Shown here one piece after another: positions 1 to 8,890 of a DNA stretch of 64,000 nucleotides (the stretch's first letter is position 1; each line of letters starts with the position of its first letter). A program made the position numbers and the translations under genes. The stretch spans positions 1 to 64,000 of the forward strand of contig JBBWZQ010000338.1 in NCBI GenBank assembly GCA_039649115.1, read 5' to 3'. Source of the stretch: DATEJJ01 sp039649115. GTDB taxonomy: Bacteria > Actinomycetota > Actinomycetes > Mycobacteriales > Micromonosporaceae. The notes beneath the pieces are model-generated. The model was not told the DNA's origin and did no database searches. It saw only the letters and a program-made list of their open reading frames with translations.

Positions 1-1
1 A

Positions 2-127
2 CGATTCTTCGGCAACCTCACCCAAACCCAGATCGCCGAACGCGTCGGCATCTCCCAGATGCACGTCTCCCGACTACTCGCACGCTCACTCACCGCACTA
101 CGCGGCCAACTGACCATGGACGCCTGA
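2..127 (+). CDS. RNA polymerase sigma factor, SigF/SigB-like, 3' end only
   Basis: Only the last 41 codons lie in the window; the gene starts to the left. The visible protein is the region-4 helix-turn-helix that reads the -35 promoter element. It runs from RFFGNLTQTQIAERVGIS through QMHVSRLLARSL and ends shortly after. The wording 'FFGNLTQTQIAERVGISQMHVSRLL' (split here across two stretches) is typical of the actinobacterial SigF/SigB/SigG group. That group controls stress and developmental genes and is usually held by anti-sigma factors. Nothing upstream is visible, so subgroup and regulation cannot be judged. It converges with the SDR gene that follows. Confidence 0.85.
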   Translation, partial: RFFGNLTQTQIAERVGISQMHVSRLLARSLTALRGQLTMDA

Positions 128-219
128 CATCCGCCAGCCACGGGTACCGACATGGCGCCCGGCAACGCCGCCCGGACTCGTGATCGGCACGCTCATGGCA
201 CGAATCCGGGGGGAGGCGT

Positions 220-975
220 TCAGCTCCCGCCGCTCCGTCTGCCGTTCCGCTCGCGCAGCCAGCGCTCGAATTCGACGGCGACGATGCGCTCGTCGTGCAC
301 GCCGGCCGCGTCGTCGGACGCCAGCCAGACGATGGGCGGCCCCATCACCGCGGGCTCCAGGAACCCGTGGCCCTCAGGCACGGCGTCGAGGGGCAGCATT
401 CCCGTCATGGTCGCACCGCCGGGCAGCAGCAGGTTGACGGTGACGCCTGTGTCCCGCAGGTCGGCGGCCATGACCCGGGACAGCGCCTCGCTGCCGGCAC
501 GCGACGGCCCGTAGGGGACGAACCCGGCCCGGTGCATGGTCGAGTTGCTCACCGAGATGTTGACGATGCGGCCGCCGCCAGCGGCCAGCATCCGTGGCGT
601 GACCTCGCGCGCCACCAGGAAGTAGCCGGTCAGATTGGTCTCGATCATGGCACGGAAACCGCCGACCGGCACCTCCCAGAAGCCCTGCGGGTGCGTCATG
701 AAGCGCGGGTTGACCGTGCGCATGCCGATACCGGCGTTGTTCACCAGCATGTCGATGCCGCCGAGCCGCGACCACGCCTGATCGACCGCCGTTGCCACCG
801 ACGACTCGTCTCGCGCGTCCAGCTCGACGCCGGTCGCCCCCGGCAGTTCGGCGGCGACCGAACTCGCCCGCTCGCCGGATCGGCCGGTCAGCGCGACCGT
901 CGCTCCCGCGGTGGCCAGGGCGGCGGCCATGGCGAGTCCCAGTCCGCTCGTCCCACCGGTCACGAGCACCTTCAT
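220..975 (-). CDS. SDR family NAD(P)-dependent oxidoreductase with YxxxR active site
   Basis: This 251-residue protein has the full length of a classical short-chain dehydrogenase/reductase. The N-terminal TGGTSGLG (residues 6-13) is the Rossmann dinucleotide loop, NNAG (79-82) is the structural motif, and IVNISVS (138-144) carries the active-site Ser strand. The catalytic YxxxK is YGPSR here, so the Lys at position 159 is Arg while Tyr155 is kept. Arg variants occur in some actinobacterial SDRs, so this does not prove inactivity. The GGAAGGGGG-type ribosome site just upstream of ATG 975 supports the start. The substrate cannot be deduced. The gene is separated from the glycosidase genes by a 364-base gap. 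Confidence 0.88.
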   Translation of the reverse strand: MKVLVTGGTSGLGLAMAAALATAGATVALTGRSGERASSVAAELPGATGVELDARDESSVATAVDQAWSRLGGIDMLVNNAGIGMRTVNPRFMTHPQGFWEVPVGGFRAMIETNLTGYFLVAREVTPRMLAAGGGRIVNISVSNSTMHRAGFVPYGPSRAGSEALSRVMAADLRDTGVTVNLLLPGGATMTGMLPLDAVPEGHGFLEPAVMGPPIVWLASDDAAGVHDERIVAVEFERWLRERNGRRSGGS

Positions 976-1339
976 CGGGATACCCCCTTCCTGTCAGGTA
1001 GCGCTGGTCCGCGCCGCGGTGGCGCAGGGCATCGTGAAGCCGCCGCCCATCGCGTCGACGGCAGCCCCGACGCCCGCTCCGGCGGCACAGTGGGCATGCG
1101 GCTACCGTAGTGCCCTTCCCCGGCCCGCCTGCCGTTGAGGTCGTCAGCCAGGTCGTCTCGGTGCTGGAGCGGCGGTCCGAGATGGGCCTGCGACGGCGCC
1201 CGCCGGACGCGGCGGCCGGCCGCTACCCGGCCCGCCGCGCGGCCCGGCTCAGCCACCCAGGTCTTGACCACGGCCTGAATGCGGTCGTACGCCTGTGCCG
1301 GTACACGATCGTCCCGGCCCGGGTGCCGGTGCGGCCCGC
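976..1339. other. 364-base gap between SDR gene and GH28 gene, no convincing gene
   Basis: The stretch contains the ribosome-binding site of the SDR gene near 985-1000 and otherwise GC-rich sequence open in several frames. A 100-codon minus-strand frame is present but shows no domain, no ribosome site and no codon pattern that separates it from its shadows. A decayed gene is possible but cannot be supported. Confidence 0.4.
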
Positions 1340-4009
1340 TCAGCTGGTACGTACGCGCAGCGGCAGGGCGGACCGGGTCCACTTGCCGGCGCTGTCCCCG
1401 GCACTGACCGTGACCAGGTACGTGGTGTGCGGGCGCAGCCCGGTGAGCCGGTACGACGTGCCGGCCGTGGTCGAGGCCGTGTTGACCGGCGTGAACGGCG
1501 CGCCGCCCGGCACCGGTACCCCGTCGAGGTAGAGCCGGTACCCGACGAGCGCCCGGTCATCCCGGGCAGGTGTCCACCGCAGAGAGACGTCGGTCGGTCC
1601 GACCGCGGTCGCGGTCAGCCGGCCGCCCGGCGGCCAGGACGGGACCGCCCGGTCGTACGGCGGCGCGGTGACCGCCACCGGCCGCGCCGGATAGGTCGCG
1701 CGGTTGCCGGACGCGTCCACCGCGACGACGGTGAAGGTGTACCGGGTGCCGGGCCGCAGGCCGGTCGCGGTGAAAGTGAGCGTGTCACCCGGAACACCGC
1801 CGGCCGGCCGGCCGTTCGCCTCGACGAGGTACCGGCTGACGCCGTGGGTGCCGGTGGCCGGCTGCCAGGCCAGCCGCATCCAGGTGGTACCCACGCTGCC
1901 GGCGGTCACCCGCACCGCATCCGGTCCCGTCGGTACCACGGGTGGCACCGTCGCCACGGTGCCGCTGGTGCGCAGTACCACCGTCGGGCCGCGAACCCGG
2001 TTGCCGGTCGCGTCCGCGGCGACCGCGTGCAGCCGGTACCGCAACCCCGGGGACAGCCCGGTGAGCCGGTACTCGTACCCGGTGCCGGGTACGGTCGCCA
2101 CCGTGGTGTCCCCGTCCATGATGGAGTATGTGGCAACACCGGCGTTGTCCGTCGCGGGCGTCCAGCTGAGCGTCGCCGACACATCGTCCACACCAGACAC
2201 CGCAAGCCTGGCGTCCGGCCAGCGCGGGCCCTGCCCGGCGTCTGCCGTGGTCGCGCTGACCGTGGTGGTACCGCTGAAGACGAGGCCCGTGCTGTCGCTG
2301 ATCGACCACGGGTCGGGCGTGGTCATGTACACCACGTCGTGGAACGACGCACCGGACAGGTACCGGATGCTGGCCGGCCGGGCGTGCAGGAAGCGCACGT
2401 CGGAAAGGCGCAGGTTGCCGTGGGCGGCGCCAGCCACTCCAAGCACGTTGATGGAGTCCCCGCCGGTACCGTCCACGGTGATGTGGGTGACCGTCACGTC
2501 GGTGAACCGCGCCTTGACCGGCGATGGCTCCACCACGATGGCCGCGCCCGGGTCGGAGTAGGCCGAGGTGAGGATGATGGCCTGCCTGGTGACCGCCTTG
2601 ACCGCGGTGTCCCGGAACCGCACCCGCCGCGCGCCGCCGCCGTTGTTCGGGTCTGTCTTCATGCGCAGCGCCACGTCGGTGCCGTCGACGACGTTGTCCT
2701 CGGCCACGATGTCCTCGATCCAGGCGCCGGTGTGGCTGCCCGTGACCACCGCTCCGTGGCCGTGGCGGAAGTAGTTGCCGGCGATCCAGGCGTCCCGCGT
2801 GGGCGGGTCGGCCGCGGCGGCGGCGCCCAGCCCGGCGGCGAAGTTCATGCCGTCGTCGCCGGTGTCGAAGACGTTGTCGATCACGGTGAGCCCGGAGCCG
2901 TGCGCGAAGTCGATGCCGTCGCCGTTGTTGACGCCCTGGGTGAGCATCCGCACCCCCGCCACGGTCACGTTGTCGCTGTGCAGCAGCACGAGGTCGTGCT
3001 GGGCCGGGTTGACCGCGGTGAAGCCGCCGAGGTAGACGTTGCGCACCCCGCGCAGCGTGATCAGGTTGGACCGGGTGCCGTACGGGGAGGCGCTGCCGAA
3101 CTGGCGGGCCAGAGCGGTCTGCGAGCGGGCCAGGATCCCGTTGGTGTCCACCGTGGAGGAACTGCTGGGCAGCGCGACCGGGAAGCCGTCGGCGTCCGGC
3201 GGGCCCTGCCGCCAGCCGTTGCCGTCGATGGTGCCGGCGCCCACGACGCGGATGTCGTGCAGCGTGCCGTAGTCGTAGGTGTGCGCGTTGATGAGCGAGA
3301 AGAATCGCTGGTCGGTGGAGTAGTCGTAGAGCCGGAACCCGTACGGGTAGTCGGCCGCTTCCGGCGAGCCGAGCAGCGTCGCGCCGGCGGCCACCGCCAG
3401 CGTCATCTCGCTCTTGAGCCAGAGGGCGCCGGTCAGGAACGTCCCGGCCGGCACGAGTACCGTGCCCCCCGGGCTGCACGCGTCGATGGCCGCCTGGATC
3501 GCGGCCGTGTCCGGGGTGCTGCCGTCACCGACCGCCCCGAAGTCCCGCACGTTGAAGACACGGGAAACCGCGCTGGTCCACCGGGTCACCGGCGCGCTGT
3601 CCCGCGACTCCCGCCCGACCACGTCCACCGAGCGCACGGTGAACGTGTACCGGTGCCGAGGCCGCAACCCGGTCGCGGTGAACGTGGCCGGCAGTACCCG
3701 TACCTGCGAGGCGTTGGCCGGATCGGCGGCGAACGCGTCGAGGTACGGCTCGGCCGGGGAGCCGCTGCCCGCCCGCACACTGCCCGCCAGCCGGCCGTCC
3801 CGGTACACGTGGTAGTCCACGACGTCCGCGTGCTCCCGGGGTTTCTCCCAGACCAGCGTGATGCTCGCCGCGTCGTAGGCGAGGGCGGGCACGCGCAGGC
3901 CGACCGGAGCCGCCGGAGCGGGGGTCGCGCCAGCGGCCGGCGGTGCGCCGGCGAGGCCGACGCTCAGCGTGGCCAGAATCGCGAAGACCGGCATGCGCCA
4001 CGGCACCAT
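1340..4009 (-). CDS. Secreted GH28 (polygalacturonase-type) glycosidase with four fibronectin III domains
   Basis: 889 residues. The signal peptide (residues 1-28) ends near GAPPAAGA. A fibronectin type III domain follows (about 35-145), then a right-handed beta-helix of the pectin-lyase fold starting at VRDFGAVGDGS (about 155). GH28 catalytic signatures are visible in order: NGDGIDF, DTGDDGMNF (the Asp pair), HGHGAVV (the GHG His) and RMKTD (the RxK motif). Three more FN3 repeats fill the C-terminus (about 590-889), each with the SYRLTGLRP-like ending. It should hydrolyse pectin or a related galacturonan or rhamnogalacturonan outside the cell. FN3 domains act as spacers in such enzymes. A LacI-type inverted repeat lies 17-31 bases upstream of the ATG, suggesting sugar-dependent repression. 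Confidence 0.85.
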   Translation of the reverse strand: MVPWRMPVFAILATLSVGLAGAPPAAGATPAPAAPVGLRVPALAYDAASITLVWEKPREHADVVDYHVYRDGRLAGSVRAGSGSPAEPYLDAFAADPANASQVRVLPATFTATGLRPRHRYTFTVRSVDVVGRESRDSAPVTRWTSAVSRVFNVRDFGAVGDGSTPDTAAIQAAIDACSPGGTVLVPAGTFLTGALWLKSEMTLAVAAGATLLGSPEAADYPYGFRLYDYSTDQRFFSLINAHTYDYGTLHDIRVVGAGTIDGNGWRQGPPDADGFPVALPSSSSTVDTNGILARSQTALARQFGSASPYGTRSNLITLRGVRNVYLGGFTAVNPAQHDLVLLHSDNVTVAGVRMLTQGVNNGDGIDFAHGSGLTVIDNVFDTGDDGMNFAAGLGAAAAADPPTRDAWIAGNYFRHGHGAVVTGSHTGAWIEDIVAEDNVVDGTDVALRMKTDPNNGGGARRVRFRDTAVKAVTRQAIILTSAYSDPGAAIVVEPSPVKARFTDVTVTHITVDGTGGDSINVLGVAGAAHGNLRLSDVRFLHARPASIRYLSGASFHDVVYMTTPDPWSISDSTGLVFSGTTTVSATTADAGQGPRWPDARLAVSGVDDVSATLSWTPATDNAGVATYSIMDGDTTVATVPGTGYEYRLTGLSPGLRYRLHAVAADATGNRVRGPTVVLRTSGTVATVPPVVPTGPDAVRVTAGSVGTTWMRLAWQPATGTHGVSRYLVEANGRPAGGVPGDTLTFTATGLRPGTRYTFTVVAVDASGNRATYPARPVAVTAPPYDRAVPSWPPGGRLTATAVGPTDVSLRWTPARDDRALVGYRLYLDGVPVPGGAPFTPVNTASTTAGTSYRLTGLRPHTTYLVTVSAGDSAGKWTRSALPLRVRTS

Positions 4010-4356
4010 GGTGTCACCATCCTAGGCAAGCGCTTTCCCAGACCAGATTGGTGGAGGTCGATAGATTTGTCAACCCGCATGATCACCGCCTGCTACCCAC
4101 GCGGCACGACCGGTGCGTCCTATGTGGACGGGCGTGACCCCGCCACAGACCCCGACCAAATGGGCCAATGGATGGGGCCCGCTCCACTCGGCCGCACCTT
4201 GACAGCGGGCGGCACATCGAGTTACTTATAGCGTTGAGGCGCCGTGTCGCGGGCAACGCCACGGCGGTACCGCCCACCCACACCGAACGACGTGCCCTGA
4301 AGAACAGGTCCGGGCCGGTGCACCGTTTCGGGGAGTAGCGCCAGGAGGCGACCCCC
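4010..4356. other. 347-base divergent promoter region between GH28 and GH5 genes
   Basis: This gap separates the minus-strand GH28 gene from the plus-strand GH5 gene and must hold both promoters. It has the AAGCGCTT operator at its left end and the AGGAGG ribosome site of the GH5 gene at 4344-4349. No open frame with a plausible start and family signature is seen. Confidence 0.5.
4026..4040. promoter_or_regulatory. Putative LacI-family operator (AAGCGCTT core)
   Basis: GCAAGCGCTTTCCCA contains the perfect 8-base palindrome AAGCGCTT with central CG. This is the general form of LacI-family operators and resembles the GAGCGCTC-centred CebR boxes of actinomycete cellulase genes. It sits 17-31 bases before the GH28 start, where a repressor would block transcription. 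The regulator is not encoded in the window. Confidence 0.45.
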
Positions 4357-5976
4357 ATGCACGCCCATTTGCGGGTACCTGATCACCAACACCCCCGGCG
4401 CCGCGCGCTGATGCTCACCCTGGCGACGGCGGTCGCGGCGCTCGCCGCGGTCGTCGCGGTCCCCTCGATCAAAGCATCCGCGGCCGCGGCAGACTTCGTG
4501 CAGCGCTGCGGCATCCACTTCTGCCTGGGCGGCCGCGCCTACTACGTCGCCGGCGCCAACGACTACGACGTGTTCACCTACGGCGGCAGCTTCGGCGACA
4601 CCGAAACACAGTGGATGGACAAGGCGCGTATCGACAACCACATGGCGGAGATGGCCGGCGACGGTGTCACCGTGCTGCGCACGTGGATGTTCGACCACGA
4701 GGCCTGGCACGGCTTCGAGCCGACCAAGGGCGTGTACAGCGAACAGCAGTTCGCCGAATTCGACTACATCCTCTACTCGGCCGCCCAGCACAACATCCGG
4801 GTCATCCCGGTCTTCGAAAACTACTGGGAGGCCTACGGTGGGATCGACACCCGGCTGTCATGGGAGGGGCTGGCCACCGGGCAGGCCAACCGGTGGCGGT
4901 TCTTCAACCAGGCGGCCTGCCCGGGCTGCTTCACCCAGTACAAGAACTATGTCAACTACGCGCTCAACCGCGTCAACCACTACACCGGCGTGAAGTACCG
5001 GGACGACCCCGCCATCTTCGCCTGGGAGCTGATGAACGAGCCCAGGTACGAGGGGCAGGGTACGGCCGAGAGTGTCAACGGAACGACGCTACGCGCGTGG
5101 GTGGACACCATGGGCGCGTACCTCAAGGGCATCGACGGCAATCACCTGCTCGACGCCGGCCTGGAAGGGCACGGCACCAAGTACGGCTTCGGCGGCGACG
5201 AGGGCAACCCGTTCGTCGCGATCCAGCAGTCGCCCTACGTCGACTTCACCTCGGCGCACCCGTACCCGAACGAGGGCTGGGCCAACCTGTCGCTGACCCA
5301 GACCATCGCGCTGATCAACGCATGGCTGTCCGACGCCCACGGGGTGGTCGGCAAGCCGTTCTTCATGGGTGAGTTCAACACCCAGGGCGTGGACCGCAGC
5401 ACCTGGTGGACCTCGATCTTCGACGATCTGCAGAGCCAGGACGCGGATGGCAGCGCCTTCTGGTGGTTCCCGGACGCGCAGGCCGGCGGGGACAACTACA
5501 GCGTCAAGCACGGGGCACCGGAGCTGTCCGTATTCAAGGCGCACTCGGCTTTCATGCAGAACAAGAGCGGCGGCAACCCGCCCGTGTCGACCAGCCCCTC
5601 GGCGTCGCGACCGGCGAGCCCGCCGGCGTCGGCCTCGGCCAGCCCGTCCGCCGGCGCCAGCGCGTGCGCGGTGGGGTACACCCTCAACGACTGGGGCAGC
5701 GGCTTCACGGCCACCGTCACGGTCACGAACAACGGATCCACGACCATCAGCGGCTGGACGCTGGCCTGGACGTTCTCCGGCAACCAGGCGGTCAGCAACG
5801 CGTGGAACGCCACGGTGACCCAGTCCGGACAACGCGTCAGCGCGACCGGCATGCCCTACAACGCGACCATTCCCGTGCACGGCAACGCGCAGTTCGGCTT
5901 CCAGGCGTCCTACAGCGGCACGAACGCGGCACCGGCGCAGTTCACCCTCAACGGAAGCACCTGCACCGGGACGTGA
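4357..5976 (+). CDS. Secreted GH5 endo-mannanase/cellulase with C-terminal CBM2
   Basis: 539 residues. The signal peptide (1 to about 45) has a basic N-terminus, a long Ala/Val core and ends in ASAAAA. The (beta/alpha)8 catalytic domain spans about 50-400. The acid/base Glu is in WELMNEPRY and the nucleophile Glu in FFMGEFNTQ, with the fungal-type mannanase flavour (AGANDYDVFTY, RTWMFD) suggesting GH5 subfamily 7. A Pro/Ser/Ala linker follows, then a family-2 carbohydrate-binding module starting at CAVGYTLNDWGSGF. That module has paired Cys near its ends and the Trp residues that bind crystalline polysaccharide (SGWTLAWTF). It is expected to cut beta-1,4-mannan or cellulose outside the cell. 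AGGAGG seven bases before the ATG fixes the start. Confidence 0.88.
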   Translation: MHAHLRVPDHQHPRRRALMLTLATAVAALAAVVAVPSIKASAAAADFVQRCGIHFCLGGRAYYVAGANDYDVFTYGGSFGDTETQWMDKARIDNHMAEMAGDGVTVLRTWMFDHEAWHGFEPTKGVYSEQQFAEFDYILYSAAQHNIRVIPVFENYWEAYGGIDTRLSWEGLATGQANRWRFFNQAACPGCFTQYKNYVNYALNRVNHYTGVKYRDDPAIFAWELMNEPRYEGQGTAESVNGTTLRAWVDTMGAYLKGIDGNHLLDAGLEGHGTKYGFGGDEGNPFVAIQQSPYVDFTSAHPYPNEGWANLSLTQTIALINAWLSDAHGVVGKPFFMGEFNTQGVDRSTWWTSIFDDLQSQDADGSAFWWFPDAQAGGDNYSVKHGAPELSVFKAHSAFMQNKSGGNPPVSTSPSASRPASPPASASASPSAGASACAVGYTLNDWGSGFTATVTVTNNGSTTISGWTLAWTFSGNQAVSNAWNATVTQSGQRVSATGMPYNATIPVHGNAQFGFQASYSGTNAAPAQFTLNGSTCTGT

Positions 5977-6089
5977 CGCTGCCAGGCCCACCACCACCTT
6001 CCTCACGGAGGCACGTGCCTGCGACCGCAATGGGATCGTCGCCCACACCCTCTGGGCATCCCCTGAGCCGCACCTGGATGGGGAGTGGG

Positions 6090-8732
6090 TCAGGCGATCG
6101 TGCAGGCGCCACCGTTGAGGGTGAACAGGCCAGGCGCCGGGTTGGCCCCAGTTCCGGTGGCGGTGAAGCCGACGGTGGTCGAGGCGCCCGGGTTGAGCCG
6201 CGGGTGGGCACGTGTGTTGCCCAGGGTCACCACCGCGCCGGTCTGGGTCACGGTCGCCCCGGAGGCGGCGGTGACCCGCTGGTCGGCGAGGAACGCGAAG
6301 CGCAACGCCCACCCGTTGACGGGCGTGCCCCCGGTGTTGACGAGTGTGATCCGGCCCGCGAACGCGCCCCCCGGAGACGTGGCGCTGCGGGTGTAGCGCA
6401 CCTGGCAGTCCCCGGGCGCGGGCGACCGGCCGTCGCCCTGGTCGGCCTGGAATGAGGCCATCCAGGCCAGCGCGGACTGGTAATTGATGGCCACCTCGTT
6501 CGTCGAGTACGACTGGATGTTGTCGATGTAGCAGAACATCGGCTTGCATCCGTCGAGCAGTTGCACGGCGTACGGGTCGAACAGGCTCGCGTTGGCGCCA
6601 CCGGTGGTGGCTCCCGGGGGCGGACCGGGCAGGTTCGGGTCGAGGTCGCGCGCGAAGATCCGGCCGTGCTGGTGTTCGGTGGCCTTCTCCCCCCAGCCGG
6701 TCACGTACGACTGGTTGAGCGCGTTGCGGCCGAAGATGTAGTCCATGCCCTGTAGGGCGGCGTCGCGGTAGGCCAGGTTGCCGGTGAGGTCGTAGGCTGT
6801 CGCGAGCACCACGCCGTTGTTCATGATGTTGCTGTTGGAGCCCCAGAAATACGCCCACGGCGCGCCCGGCAGGGGCAGCCCGTACGCCTGCCCGCCCAGC
6901 AACTGCAGGTACCCGTCGGCGGCGGTGACGACCGACTGCCGCACCCGTTGGCGCTCTGCAGTGGACAGTCCACTGGGGACGGTAGCGAGGTCGAGCCGGC
7001 CCAGCGCGGCCGTGTGCAGCCAGCCGAACCCGGTCGGGTCGAACACGTCGCCGGTCTGGTGCGGCGAGACGCTCAGGTCGCTCAGGTACTGCGTCTCACC
7101 GGTGGTCAGGTACAGCTCGACGGCCGCCCAGTAGAACTCGTCGGTGGCGTCGCCGTCGGCGTAGCTGCCCCCGCCGACGCTGTCCGACTCCGGAGCGTAC
7201 AGGCTCGGGTGCGCCTTGGCCGCGGCGTACGCGGTGCGCGCCGACGCCAGGCAACGACGCGCGAAGGCCGCGTCGTACGGGGCCAGCACGCGGCCGCACT
7301 GTGCGCCGACAGCGGCGAGATTGAGCGTGGCCGCCGTGGTCGGCGGGTGCAGCTCGCGGAGCTCGGGGTCGTTGTGCGGGAGCACCGGCAGCGCGGTCCA
7401 GTCGCGGTCGTGAATCTTGTGGTGGGCCATGCCGGCCAGCGGCTGGCCGGCCGGGACCTGCATGCGCAGCAGGAAGTCCAGCTCCCACCGGGCTTCGTCG
7501 AGGATGTCCGGCACGCCGTTGCCCCGCTCGGGTACCCGTAGCGAGCCGTCGCCGAGCGCGGCGCCGAAGTTGCCGGTGACCGCGGTCCTGGTCCGCTCGA
7601 GGATGTTGAGCAGCTGGTACGCCGTGATGCCGCCGTTGATGACGTACTTGCCCTGGTCGCCCGCGTCGTACCAACCGCCGCGCACGTCCAGCCGGTAGTC
7701 GCAGGTGCCCGGCTGGCAGGGCACGCTGGTGTCGCCGGTGTTGGGGTCCACGCCCAGGTGCCCGGCCGGCCGGGCGTACTGCTGGCCGACCAGGTTGGCG
7801 TCGATGGCGATGCCGCTGCGCTGCAGGTAGAAGAACAACAGCGAGTCGGAGCGGAGTGGACGGTACACGTCGCCGGTGAGGTCGAACGGGTAGCTGGTCT
7901 GCCCGTCGGCGACCAGCGTGTACCCGGTGCCCGGCTGGGTGAAGGCGCTGAAGTCGATCGTGTGCACGTGCTGGCCGGACGCCTCGTCGACGCCGCGCGG
8001 GGTGGACTGCCCGGCCGCGACGACCTGACCGGCGGCGTCGCGCAACTGCCACGGCAGCGCACCGGTCGCGTCTGTCACCAGCGTCGCGTTCTTCGGTCCG
8101 CGGGGCAGGTAGCCCACCTGGTTGACACGCACCCGCGGCCCGGTGTCCGGGACGTACCGCGGCCGCTGCACACCGCCGGCCAGCGAGACGTCGTCGAGGC
8201 AGACCGTGCTCTCGACCTGCGCGCCGCCGATCTGGAAGGCGAGCTGGCCGCGATCGGTACCCAGGCCGGAGGTGAACGTGTAGGTGTACGTCGCGGGCCC
8301 GGCGGCGACAGCCGGCCGGTCCTCGAACGTCGAGGTGTACGGCGCATCGGCCGACTGCACGACGACCCGGATCGGCAGCGGCGCGCTCGCCCGGGCGCGG
8401 AAGGTGAGCGTGTAGGCCGAGCCGGCCACGAGCGGCAGGTCCTGCACCACGCCCGCGTCCCACGCGTTGGCCAGGCCGCCCGGCACCAGCGCGCACCCCT
8501 CCCCGTCGACCACGCCGAACGAGGTGGTCGCGTATGCCGACCAGCTCGCGGTGCCGCGGTCGAAGTGTCCGTTGACGACCTGCTCGGGGCCGGCCGGATC
8601 GGCATGGGCGGCACCCGGGCCGGCCAGGGCAACCGCGAGGGCGGCGGCCGCGGTGCCCGGGATGACCCGGCCCGGTCGGCGCAGGCGACGGCGCGCCGCG
8701 AAGCCATGCGGCGTCATCGGACGGTGTGGCAT
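6090..8732 (-). CDS. Secreted GH9 endoglucanase with CBM4-like, Ig-like and CBM2 domains
   Basis: 880 residues from ATG 8732, chosen because GGGGAAGG lies 9 bases upstream and a signal peptide follows (MPHRPMTPHG, then an Ala-rich core ending in AAHADPAG). Upstream in-frame codons would give an implausible leader. Order of domains: CBM4/9-like jelly roll (about 45-190, VVNGHFDRG to CLDDVSLAGG); an Ig-like cellulase N-domain (RVRVNQVGYLP); and the GH9 (alpha/alpha)6 barrel. The barrel has the catalytic DAGD in GGWYDAGDQGKY, the substrate-binding FGRNALNQSYVTG, and the acid Glu in STNEVAINYQSAL. A C-terminal CBM2 starts at CQVRYTRS. It is an endo- or processive cellulase. It converges with the GH5 gene 113 bases away. 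Together with GH28 the genes form a small plant-cell-wall degradation locus. Confidence 0.9.
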   Translation of the reverse strand: MPHRPMTPHGFAARRRLRRPGRVIPGTAAAALAVALAGPGAAHADPAGPEQVVNGHFDRGTASWSAYATTSFGVVDGEGCALVPGGLANAWDAGVVQDLPLVAGSAYTLTFRARASAPLPIRVVVQSADAPYTSTFEDRPAVAAGPATYTYTFTSGLGTDRGQLAFQIGGAQVESTVCLDDVSLAGGVQRPRYVPDTGPRVRVNQVGYLPRGPKNATLVTDATGALPWQLRDAAGQVVAAGQSTPRGVDEASGQHVHTIDFSAFTQPGTGYTLVADGQTSYPFDLTGDVYRPLRSDSLLFFYLQRSGIAIDANLVGQQYARPAGHLGVDPNTGDTSVPCQPGTCDYRLDVRGGWYDAGDQGKYVINGGITAYQLLNILERTRTAVTGNFGAALGDGSLRVPERGNGVPDILDEARWELDFLLRMQVPAGQPLAGMAHHKIHDRDWTALPVLPHNDPELRELHPPTTAATLNLAAVGAQCGRVLAPYDAAFARRCLASARTAYAAAKAHPSLYAPESDSVGGGSYADGDATDEFYWAAVELYLTTGETQYLSDLSVSPHQTGDVFDPTGFGWLHTAALGRLDLATVPSGLSTAERQRVRQSVVTAADGYLQLLGGQAYGLPLPGAPWAYFWGSNSNIMNNGVVLATAYDLTGNLAYRDAALQGMDYIFGRNALNQSYVTGWGEKATEHQHGRIFARDLDPNLPGPPPGATTGGANASLFDPYAVQLLDGCKPMFCYIDNIQSYSTNEVAINYQSALAWMASFQADQGDGRSPAPGDCQVRYTRSATSPGGAFAGRITLVNTGGTPVNGWALRFAFLADQRVTAASGATVTQTGAVVTLGNTRAHPRLNPGASTTVGFTATGTGANPAPGLFTLNGGACTIA

Positions 8733-8826
8733 CTGGGTTACCTTCCCCACGGCGGGCGGTCTGGCGTCAATGGCGACGCCCGGTCCGCCGACACCCTCGA
8801 CGAGCAGGCTATCGAAAGAAGTCGCT

Positions 8827-8844
8827 CGGGACACCGTTGTCCCG
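8827..8844. terminator. Hairpin CGGGACA-4-TGTCCCG downstream of the SARP gene
   Basis: A perfect 7-base inverted repeat with a CCGT loop lies 47-64 bases past the SARP stop and about 95 bases upstream of the GH9 start. It could end SARP transcription or act as an operator for the GH9 gene. There is no clear U-run, so the terminator call is weak. Confidence 0.3.
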
Positions 8845-8890
8845 TGTGTTGACGGGCCACGCAGGTGGCTCGTCGGGTTCGCGATGGAGC

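Noticed and set aside
972..1382. A possible decayed regulator gene between the SDR and GH28 genes.
   Set aside because: No recognisable motif, start site or similarity; the frame also runs into the GH28 coding region.
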